Of a DNA stretch of 16,905 nt, positions 9,701-16,905 are shown in pieces. Positions within the stretch are counted from its first letter, which is position 1; every line of letters begins with the position of its first letter. The notes beneath the pieces are model-generated. The model ran no database searches and was not told the DNA's origin. It saw only the letters and a list, made by a program, of their open reading frames with translations. This DNA is from Zopfochytrium polystomum (taxonomy: Eukaryota > Chytridiomycota > Chytridiomycetes > Chytridiales > Chytridiaceae), in contig JAIVFJ010000646.1 of the NCBI GenBank assembly GCA_025765615.1, positions 1-16,905 of the forward strand, read 5' to 3'. A program made the position numbers and the translations under genes.

Positions 9701-11464
9701 CCCACATAAAGAAAAATGAAACTCTTGCCTTGAAGATCCCTTCCCTTCTCCGTTAGTTGGTACTCGCCATGAATCACCGCTTGGTCAAATTGCGCTTTTT
9801 GAAGAGTTGTGAACTGAATCAAACAAGCTGCAATCAGACGGTAAAGCAATAATCGCATCCCTCACATCTTTATAGCTCTGATTGATTTGATCTGCGGCAG
9901 CAGCGAATAGCGAGTCCACCGTGCAAAGATTTTGCATCTTTTCTTGAAAAGCTGACATGATGTTCTCCAGCAATTGCCTCTTTTCTTTGTACACCGATTG
10001 CAAACGCTCCAATTTATGCTCTTTATGCTGGTTTGGCATGCGGAAAGTCCTTAATTAACACCGTTGCGTAATTGTCCCACCTTTTGGTCAATCACTGCGC
10101 AGTCAGAGCAAAGAGCTGACGCAACGGTAGAAAACGACAATTCTGTCAATATTGTATCGTCTGCGACGGCTGCTTACCCTCCGAACAAGTCTGGCAATAG
10201 TAAAACATTGGAGCTGAGTGGGCAGTGCACTCTCCCGATTGTGACACGCTTGTTTTAACGGCATCGCTCATAGCCCCTCGAAGCTGGCGTCGCAACATTT
10301 AACATAAGGTAAGCTCGTTCTTTGTGAAAAAACTGTTAAGCTTGCCTGAGCGAGGTCATCCATGAAGCGGCAATGGACCAACTGCGAAGATGACAGCGGA
10401 GCGCGGCAATGTGGACATTGGTTTCGTTCTTGTGCAAGCCATTTCTGGTGAGGATTGCTAGTCAACGACCCCAATATTCGAGCAATTTATAAGAATATAC
10501 CTCGACACAATCGAAGCATCCGATTTTGGAGCATGATGGACACATGACGGGCCTTTTCATATTGTCAAAGCAAATATAGCATTTGAACCTGTCCAATAGA
10601 AAGGATCAAAAGGTGTTCATTCAGAGGCTTTGAACCTAACAGATCGTCAAACTGTGATGGAAGGTCCGAGGATCGCGAAGTACCGGTCTGGGTGACCGAT
10701 GTAAGTGCTGCGGCAAGCGATGAGGATGGTAGTTTCGGGGGTGAACTCGAGCGAGGCGGTCGGGTTTGGGGCATCGACGGGTTGGCTACGGTACGACGAG
10801 TATGGAGCACCCCCACCGGCAACTGCCGTGGCAGTTGGCAGCGCTGCAGTGGCAGCTCCGGAGAACCCCATGTCGCGAAAGCTCCATCGCATCGGCACGG
10901 TGAATGGATCGCTAGCGACAGCTGCAGGCGTTGGTCGTGGACCTCCGGACAACGGCTGATAGCTGATTGAAACGGCAGAGCTTATTCGCCGCCGAGCATG
11001 TCCAAGCGGTGGTGGCACTGCAGGTGCGGTGGACTGAGGCGTCCGAGTGCCGACCGCGGCCTCTCCGCCAGGTGCCGCCGCGGACGATGACGGTGTAAAG
11101 GGTGGTAAGGGTTGAGATAGGGAAGGCTGCGACGCGAGGTTGGGGAAGCCATCGGTGGGCAGGTGGACACAGGCCAAGGCCTGGACGACAGCGTCGGCGT
11201 AAGCGTTGAAGGAGCGGAGTCCCTCTCGCTGCTGTGCCCTGCGCGTCTCGGTCTTGTCGCGAGTTGCTGCTGATGCTGAGTGTGTCGACTCCTAAGGTGC
11301 TGTTGGTGAACCTGGGGGCTGTTTGGGAGCTGCTGGTACTGGGCCTGCTGCTGCTGCTGCTGCTGGTGGCTTCTTCGTCGAATCGGTAGTGGGAACGTTC
11401 GATTTGAGTTGGAGGTGATTGCGCCAGCTGAGCCTCTTCCGGCTGAGGCAGAGTAGTTAGACAT
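6796..11464 (-). CDS. TRIM37-like RING/B-box/coiled-coil/MATH E3 ubiquitin ligase
   Basis: Probable E3 ubiquitin ligase. Exons in transcription order: 11464-10641 (contains unresolved introns or shifts), 10588-10501, 10444-10346, 10283-10178, 10115-10081, 10027-9866, 9813-9729, 9673-9540, 9481-9289, 9241-9150, 9068-8271, 8185-7807, 7715-6796. All joins from exon 2 on are in phase, giving 1,030 residues from just before the RING to TGA. RING: FKCYICFDNMKRPVMCPSC...CFDC...CPHCRAPL, with the all-Cys spacing of TRIM37. B-box: CTAH...YYCQTCSEALCSDCAV...HKEH. Coiled coil: KLERLQSVYKEKRQLLENIM through TLRHEVEDTRM. MATH: YQTNTFKIAQFTTL, SSGLTWRLKVYCSGNGQSRG, YLSVFMEL, GECWGYNRFHRL. A disordered Ser/Glu/Asp tail of about 650 residues follows. 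Animal TRIM37 ubiquitylates histone H2A and peroxisomal PEX5 and limits centriole assembly; whether this protein shares those substrates is unknown. The N-terminus is the weak part. Confidence 0.85.
9674..9728 (-). other. GC-AG intron (55 bp) in TRIM37-like gene
   Basis: Donor CTTCAAG|GCAAGAG, acceptor GACAAATAG|CC, phase 1. The join reads GRDLQALKSTLRHEVED, which matches the end of the TRIM37 coiled coil. A weaker GT alternative is GTTTCA eight bases further in. Confidence 0.62.
10284..10345 (-). other. GC-AG intron (62 bp) in TRIM37-like gene
   Basis: Donor GCTCAG|GCAAGC, acceptor GACGCCAG|CTT, phase 0. It joins the end of the RING region (DDLAQ) to LRGAMSD before the B-box. A GT alternative 15 bases further in (GTTTTT) is far from consensus. 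Confidence 0.65.
10641..11464 (-). other. N-terminal extension of TRIM37-like gene, frame unresolved
   Basis: The start at 11464 (MSNYSASAGRGSAGAI) opens a frame with a short Gln run, but that frame stops at 10982. The middle part reads well in another frame (GLRSFNAYADAVVQAL, with strong third-position C bias) and the frame entering the RING is the first one again. A 59-bp intron (CCCCAG|GTTCACC to GCGACAAG|ACC) would make the first switch in phase. The return switch needs an intron of length 3n+1 or one base removed from the G run near 10808-10812; CACCCAG and GCCGCAG are phase-compatible acceptors. I recognise no domain here. Confidence 0.5.
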
Positions 11465-11890
11465 TCGGCCGGGCCTTGGAGGACGAGATCGGGAGGGAGA
11501 GTGAGAGAGAGGGAGAGAGAGAGGGAGAGAGAGAGAGACGCAGAGAGACGGAGAGACGGAGAGGGAGAGGGGCCGCTGGGGGTTGGCTGTCGTGGGCGTC
11601 CCGAAAGCGGGCGGACTAGGTGGCCGGAAGGGGCGGACTGTTCTGTGCAAGTTTTGTTTCAAGCTCCAGTGTGTCTCGCGACGCGACCCAAATTTACATA
11701 ACAAAATTGGGAGAAAACCTCGACTCAATCCACGTGGGCTCCTGGCAACGAGACCCACACTCTCGCCGACCAAGCCTACTCCCCTTACTGCGGACCGACC
11801 CAATCGCGGCTGCAGGACCCACCACCCCGCCCATCCCTATGGTGAGAGAGAGAGAACAAGTTCGTGCATTCAACCATGCTGTACATCCAA
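11465..11890. promoter_or_regulatory. Upstream region of TRIM37-like gene with CT (GA) microsatellite
   Basis: 427 bp between the ARFRP1-like stop and the TRIM37-like start. It holds an imperfect GA tract at about 11490-11570 (CT on the coding strand) within 110 bp of the start codon and a short GAGA tract at about 11842-11853. It should contain the TRIM37-like promoter and the ARFRP1-like 3' end. I see no AATAAA. Confidence 0.6.
11490..11570. repeat. GA-rich microsatellite
   Basis: Interrupted GA dinucleotides with GGA and CGGA units on plus, hence CT-rich on the coding strand of the TRIM37-like gene just upstream of it. Confidence 0.85.
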
Positions 11891-12759
11891 TCAAGCGCCT
11901 TGCCGGATTGGCGGTCGGTTAACGCGATTGCGCTCGAGTCGCAAGAATAGCCAATCGATTGCGTCGCGGACGCCTTCCCTGTGCGTGTAACATTAGTGAC
12001 AGGCAAGCCCACTTGCTTTACTGCAAAAAAAAAAAAGAAAAAAAAAAATGACCAAGTCACTAACCCCTTCAGGCCAGACGTAGACATAACGCGACTGTCC
12101 CGAGCACCAAGGTTCAGTGCCAAGTCGTTAAACAGGTGCTTCATTCCAGCTGCTGAAATTGACCCGGGTCTGTCTGACTTATTCGCCAGCATGAGCAATG
12201 GAACTCCCTCCAGTTCTTTGCAAGTTATAATATCGCCTATCGATACAGATTTTGCGAAGTGTATGAGGGGTAAACTATCAGCCGAGCACCGAAAAGTACT
12301 TACCAAACTGTTCTTTGGCTTCTTCGATCCGATCTGGGTCTGCAGAGTCTACGACAAATAGTATCGCATGAGACTCTGAATAATACTTTTCCCAAAGACG
12401 ACGCAGCTCCCGCTGCCCTCCCAAATCCCAGAAGTTCAGCCGTACTCGACCCACTTCTATTTTCCCGACTGAAGTACGATGAGTGTAATTGGAATTTAAG
12501 CAGCATCACTCAACTGTTAAGCCCAACCGTTGGGCCGATTTTATCAGGAGAAATGGCCTTCGCGCCAGTGTAAGTGGACTTAATCCGCTCCAGAAGAACC
12601 TTTTTTGAAAGAAAAACATGATCACGTCTGCGAATCGGGTGAAAAGCGTACCAATCTGACTATTACCGTCTTTCCTGCATTGTCAAGCCCGAGAATGATG
12701 ATGTAAAAATCATCTTTCCGAGTGTACATCTCGTAGATGCCGGACAGCAAGGTGTACAT
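11891..12759 (-). CDS. ARFRP1: ARF-related small GTPase, ARFRP1/Arl3p orthologue
   Basis: ARF-like GTPase of the trans-Golgi, upstream of Arl1 in golgin recruitment and retrograde or secretory sorting. Five exons in transcription order: 12759-12667, 12599-12515, 12468-12304, 12236-12065, 11978-11891. All joins are in phase and give 200 residues, close to the family's usual length. Motifs: MYTLLSGIYEMYTRKD start, P-loop GLDNAGKT, PTVGLNIGKIEV with switch I Thr, WDLGGQ (switch II with the catalytic Gln), LANKSD (G4), STSG (G5, SAL-like), and an end EGVRDAIDWL...RPPIRQGA. There is no Gly2, so no N-myristoylation. The Met-Tyr start is the kind acetylated by NatC, as in Arl3p/ARFRP1. Introns are 67, 46, 67 and 86 bp, all GT-AG. 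The ATG at 12759 agrees exactly with the family start. Confidence 0.95.
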
Positions 12760-13230
12760 GGCTTTGGAGGGCCTGAGCGGAGTGGTCGCTTGGGACGATT
12801 TTGAGGACCCATCAGCACCAGGGCACGATGGCTGACAAGAAAGAAATCACCAAAAGGAGCAAGGTTTTGAGCGTACGTTGAGGATTGGCCTAAAATCTTC
12901 GCTCCTGGACGAGATGGGGCGCAGCCGTTGTTTCGTGGTGGGCGCGTGGTCCCTCGCGCGCTTACAATTATGGCGTGGGTTGAATTTCGCGCGGGGGTCA
13001 AAGGCGAAGGCACGATCGTCGGAGTCCTGACAAGAGCCGACGACTGCAATAGCGCACGTTCGCGGACACGGCAACGCCTCTACTCTTCGGTAGCTTGTCG
13101 TCGATCGTAGTCAGCGGGCGGCCAACGATCGCCGACGTTGGCGCTTGTTTTTTGAAGCTTACTGAAGTCTGTGGTTCAGGCGTAGTGGTTCAGGATCAGT
13201 GGACCAAAGAGAATTGTTGGTGGGGAGAGA

Positions 13231-13292
<62 letters not shown>

Positions 13293-13645
13293 TTCTTTTT
13301 GGCTAAATTTTTTTTGTGTTTTGACCAATAAGGTCTTGAGGTAAGCGAGAGAGACAGAGATGAAGAGAGAAAGGGAGAGAGAGGGAAGACGACATTGCGG
13401 TCACATATCAGTGGTGGGTGCACGCACACACAGCTATGTCGCCTGGGCTGCCCGTCGCGGGGGCTGCTAGGAAGCAAGGGGCGAGAGGAGAAATGCTCCG
13501 CTCGATCATGAACGGAGGGGGTTGGGGGGGGGGGGGGGCGATAGGGTGAGGCTGGTTTTGGTTGTGCTCGAGGGGAATCAGTCTTGGTTTAGCTAAACGC
13601 TCCACTTCTATTTCAGAAGACCCAAGTTCCGTGCGATCGCTGCAA
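12760..13645. promoter_or_regulatory. Divergent promoter region between ARFRP1-like and septin-like genes
   Basis: 886 bp between two start codons pointing apart. No domain-bearing frame was found. It holds a long GA array at about 13225-13289 and a run of 15 G at 13524-13538. Just before the septin start there is GCTAAAC followed by TCTATTTCAG (13590-13615), which looks like a branch site and acceptor of an intron in the septin 5' leader. A matching donor could be GTGAGG near 13546. Confidence 0.55.
13225..13289. repeat. GA dinucleotide microsatellite
   Basis: Almost pure GA repeat of about 65 bp on plus (CT on the ARFRP1-like coding strand), about 470 bp upstream of that gene's start. Confidence 0.92.
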
Positions 13646-15334
13646 ATGGCATCATCTGTCGTATCAGCTGCGACGGGCATCTCGAGCAACAGTGGCGTTA
13701 GGTCGACGGCTCGTGCAACGTCTTCTGGCCCCGGTGTGAAAGCCCGCCGCAATGCCGCCACCCCGTTCAACCTTCTCGTGGTTGGACATGCTCAGTCTGG
13801 CAAGTCGGCCTACCTCCGAACCCTGGTAGCATCTCTCGTGAAGAAAGGCGGCCTCTCAGGCTCCACAGCCGTCTCTTCGTCTTCAGCTGCGGCGTCCTCT
13901 TCGCCAAACCGCTCATCTCACATTTCTACCTCCCGTTCCCGTGCGGGTTTCGGCGCCGGGGGGAGAGCCGCTACCAAAGTGAAGATTCTGTGGGAGCCGA
14001 TCGGGGGGTCGGTCGCACCAACGCCGGTGCCATCTACCCCACTTCCCCATGGAATCGCCAGTCCCGTTCCATCATCTCCCCTTCCCTCAGCCACTCCTCT
14101 CCCTGTCGCAGTGCCCCCAGGTACCCCTGTTTTCCCGGACAGCACTATAAGCGCCCCAACTCCGACCGCTGCACGAATTGAGTTTATGGAGGAGCTCACT
14201 ACTGAGCGCATTTCACTCCGCTTGATCGACACTCCTGGCCTCGTTCTACCTCCTGCAATCCACTTGTACGCCCGGCAGGTTGCAGAGCTATCTCCAGCTG
14301 CTGCCTTAGCACAAGAACGGGAAATGGAGACAATTGCGCAGCGCTGGTCAGACCCGATCGTAGCTTTCATTGATGCTCAGTACGAGGCAACGCTGCAAGA
14401 GGAATCAAAAGTTCGCCGAAACCCCAAGTCGCCGGACTACCAGACTCATGCCTGCCTTTACGTCCTCGACGCTCAAGTTGTGATGGCATGTCGCGGTCTT
14501 ACTCCTCTCGATCGGCACGCGTTCCGTCGTCTCACTGGGAAACTAAATGTGATACCTGTCTTGGGGAGGTCAGTGAGGGTTCCGGAGTCACTTTGGAGTT
14601 AATCCTTTACGTTCTTTTTAGGTCCGATCTTCTCACCCGTAAACAGCTGGTCGCCGCCCGCAAGTTTGTGATCGATGACCTTCGGGCATCGGGCATTCTT
14701 TCGAGTATTTTCGGTTTCGATCTGGACCTTGAAGGAGCAGACCAGGCCCTGCCGAGGGCTGCCAAAGTAGGCCGCCTCTCTGGGCTCATTAGCGGCAACT
14801 CTAGGGATGAGGAGGAGGAAGATGAAGACAGCGCTGAGGCAGCTGAAGCTCGGGCCGCGGCCGAAGAGCTTCAGCGGATGGTTCCCTTTGCAATTGTCAA
14901 CGACGAGGCGTTGGACCCCGCGACGGAAGAGCCGAGTGACCTCGACGCGTGGGGACTGCCAACTCGAAAGGACGTTCCAGCTGACTCACCGCTTGGTCGC
15001 GAGTACTCGTGGGGAACTGTCGAGGTGGAGAACCCTGAGCATTCAGACTTTGAGGCCTTGCTGTCAACTCTGTTTGCTTCGCACATGGAAGAGCTGAAAC
15101 TAAAGACTCGAGAGACGTACTATGAAATGGTAAAGGACTTTGTTTGACACTTAGCCCACATTTGGTTCCTCAACCGTTGCTTTTCAGTGGCGAACCGAGC
15201 GTCTTTTGGAGGTCCGAAACTCGATTCGGGGATCTGTTCGACAGAGCACTGCCACATTTTCGTCTGTGAACTCGAACCAGCAGGTCAAAACAAGAAAAGA
15301 AACAGGTCTTGAGAGGCTTGTCCGCGCGGGCTGA
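13646..15334 (+). CDS. Divergent septin-family GTPase
   Basis: Probable GTP-binding septin-like protein of cortical or filament scaffolds. Exons: 13646-14568, 14622-15129, 15188-15334; 525 residues, all joins in phase. The start is the first ATG in frame after a likely acceptor at 13615. Motifs: FNLLVVGHAQSGKS (P-loop, residues 41-54), RLIDTPG (G3, 195-198), DPIVAFIDAQYEATLQEESK, THACLYVL, RGLTPLD, LNVIPVLGRSD (G4 site, about 307-310), then PFAIVND and GREYSWGTVEVENPEHSDF (septin unique element), HMEELKLKTRETYYEM|WRTERLLEVRNS. Septins normally have about 60 residues between P-loop and DTPG. Here there are about 140, from a Ser/Gly and Pro-rich insert (residues 70-175), and an acidic insert follows G4. 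G4 has GRSD where septins usually have AKAD. No clear C-terminal coiled coil follows, and the last exon's end is the least certain part. Confidence 0.85.
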
Positions 15335-15985
15335 GGATTGAGTTGCGGATAGCATGCTCTGTGCCCGGGAAGTGCATGTAAGTCTATTTGTTCCCTATAA
15401 TATGCCAAAGTTTAGCAAGCTAACACGCGAAATCATTTTGAAGCGTTTTAAAGAACAGAAAATCGCTGACCTCGTCGACAGTTTTTCTCAAGTTGATCCA
15501 GTTTGTGTTTGTTTGAATTTCGGAAAGCTTGTTTCAATGGTCTATTGGTGTCTCGTTGGTCCTTGTCCATTTTTGTGCCGCGCTTGGGCTTTTTCCATAG
15601 CGTTTGCCTTTCTCGCCAGTTACTGGAGAGTAACTATCCAAGCGTTACAGACTAAAAGCATTTCCACCACCCCTCACCTTCCGTTTCCCCTTTCATCCCA
15701 TGTATTACGACGGTGAGATACGCAACAGTTCCCCTCCTACCCCGCCCACTCTTGTTAGTGATGTATTCAGTCCCTCCCTCCTCGGATTTCCCGATGTACC
15801 TTATAGGCTTGGCGAATTTTTTTTCCCGCTCGTCGTTTCGCGTCACTGGCTTTCTTAATGCCGTTTTTCTCGTCTGCACGCTCCATTCACTTGGTTGACG
15901 TCGCAGCGCAGAACGAGAGGCGCACAGGTCAGGTCCCTCTCAGAGCCATGCTGCTAGCTGTCCGTCTCTGTTTTCGCTTGTGCTA

Positions 15986-16026
<41 letters not shown>

Positions 16027-16289
16027 CATCCAGCATTAGCTGATGCATCACTTGCTTTTCTCTGTTTCCTTTTTTTTTTCTTCTTCTTTCTCCCAGTGTG
16101 TGTCCTCCTCTTCTTGCCCTTCTGTTCTGTTCTCTTTCATCTTGCTATCCTTCTCTCTTTGCCTCTTACTGCCGCCTTTCTCTCTTCTCCCTCTCTGTTC
16201 GTTGCCGGTCATTTCGTGCAGCAGCCGTAACATAGAGTCTCTTTTTCGATCTTATTGGCCCGAATTTTTCAAACTCCGCCGAGCTCCCC
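15335..16289. other. T-rich intergenic region with a 39-T run
   Basis: The main feature is a pure run of 39 T at 15988-16026, followed by CT-rich DNA to about 16200. One stretch at 15402-15490 reads as a helical peptide (LTREIILKRFKEQKIADLVD) after a GTAAGT at 15378, but I could not connect it in phase to the septin-like gene. The rest shows no domain. It likely holds the septin-like 3' end and the promoter of the next gene. Confidence 0.6.
15988..16026. repeat. 39-nt T homopolymer
   Basis: Uninterrupted T run, about 265 bp upstream of the PIH1D2-like start codon. Its exact length in an assembly is unreliable. Confidence 0.9.
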
Positions 16290-16905
16290 ATGTTTGGATT
16301 AGGCGGCGACAACATGGAGTCCGCAGGTAAGCCGGTCAGGCCTTTTGAAAAGTGCCGAGAGATGGGAAGGCGGGGAGGGCACATGCAGCAGGCGCCTTCG
16401 GAGGAAAATCTGCGAGGAAAGCTGAGGGAGGGATCGAAAGAGTTTTGAAGGAGAAAGAAGCGGGCTATCGTAAGGGCATTGCAAGATCCCTTATATCAAT
16501 CTCCCCTCTCGATATTGGGACAACGCTCCCGCAGAACTCTTACGAAAAGGCCAGGCCATATGGTCGCAGCTGGACGATCTCGCGGAAAAACGATCCTGAG
16601 GCGAGTGTCCCAAATGGTGCTGTTGCGTTCTGCCGTCGGTTTCCACTCACAATATTAATCCAAATAAAAACCAGGCGTACCGCAACTTCATCGTCTCTGT
16701 GCAGCAGCAGCACGCAGCCGAAATCGTTCCCCCTTCGTCTTCATTTTCGGCGAAGCGTCGCCCGCCTCCGGCTCCGGCCAACCGCCTCGTTACGCCTGGG
16801 CTCTGCATCACCACTACCTTCGCCTCACCTCTGCTCTCCGCAAGAGCGCCACCTCCGACGCTCCGCCGCAAACCGCCCGCCCGCCCCCCCGCCTACACAT
16901 CATCT
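16290..16905 (+). CDS. PIH1D2-like PIH-domain protein, 3' truncated by window end
   Basis: PIH-family proteins are HSP90/R2TP-associated co-chaperones; PIH1D2 and relatives act in preassembly of axonemal dyneins and are typical of ciliated organisms. Exons: 16290-16326 (MFGLGGDNMESA), 16535-16600, 16675 to the window end. The join gives ELLRKGQAIWSQLDDLAE, then NDPE|AYRNFIVSVQQQ, then VTPGLCITT. This is the order of the PIH1D2 N-terminus (FWxLLDDLAxxDPExYxxFI, then a CLQT-like motif that begins the PIH1 domain). Intron 1 is 208 bp, GT-AG, phase 1. Intron 2 (16601-16674) has a GC donor, GAG|GCGAGT. The frame needs one A removed from the run at 16586-16590. A Pro/Arg-rich stretch follows GLCITT, so the PIH1 domain core must continue past the window or after another intron. 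Confidence 0.75.
16601..16674 (+). other. GC-AG intron (74 bp) in PIH1D2-like gene
   Basis: Donor CCTGAG|GCGAGTG, acceptor AAAAACCAG|GCG, phase 0. Only this donor restores DPE|AYRNFI; the nearby GT (GTGTCC) puts the third exon out of frame. Confidence 0.65.

Noticed and set aside
12663..13049. 128-codon minus frame upstream of and overlapping the ARFRP1-like first exon
   Set aside because: It uses a different frame from the GTPase, whose start MYTLLSG matches the family exactly.
13408..13770. Minus-strand frame over the septin 5' region
   Set aside because: Pro-rich antisense reading of the G-run and leader; no motif.
3111..16289. Transposons or terminal repeats in the intergenic regions
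   Set aside because: I found no transposase or reverse transcriptase motif and no paired long terminal or inverted repeats; only simple repeats are present.

Overview
The window is nuclear DNA of a eukaryote. It has spliced genes, mostly short introns (46-91 bp, a few of 194-423 bp), AATAAA signals, and many microsatellites and homopolymers between genes, in introns and in low-complexity coding stretches. The gene set points to an early-diverging, probably zoosporic (flagellated) fungus. It combines a Swi5/Ace2-type zinc-finger protein, a fungal-style DUF3605 protein and a septin-family GTPase with two proteins typical of organisms with centrioles or cilia: a TRIM37-like ligase and a PIH1D2-like protein. 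The lineage is inferred from gene content only.

Layout from left to right. (1) The window start to 3110, plus strand: 3' part of a Gln/Ser-rich transcription factor ending in three zinc fingers. (2) 3111-4446: pyrimidine-rich intergenic DNA. (3) 4447-5958, plus: DUF3605 protein in three exons, including a 39-nt exon; its reading frame is broken three times, each time by one extra base. (4) 5959-6795: convergent intergenic region with an AATAAA for each neighbour. (5) 6796-11464, minus: large TRIM37-like gene (RING, B-box, coiled coil, MATH, long disordered tail) in at least 13 exons. (6) 11891-12759, minus: complete five-exon ARFRP1/Arl3-type small GTPase of 200 residues. (7) 12760-13645: divergent promoter region. 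(8) 13646-15334, plus: divergent septin-like GTPase in three exons. (9) 15335-16289: T-rich intergenic DNA. (10) 16290 to the window end, plus: 5' part of a PIH1D2-like protein.

The genes do not form an operon. They touch related cell biology: TRIM37 relatives control centriole number and peroxisome proteins, PIH proteins help HSP90 assemble axonemal dyneins, ARFRP1 acts at the trans-Golgi, and septins build cortical or ciliary-base scaffolds. Most multi-exon genes here cannot be read from simple open frames. I rebuilt them by matching splice phase, conserved residues and intron size. The rebuilding suggests two genome-level features: introns with GC donors are unusually frequent, and single-base insertions recur in homopolymers. 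The insertions are probably assembly error.
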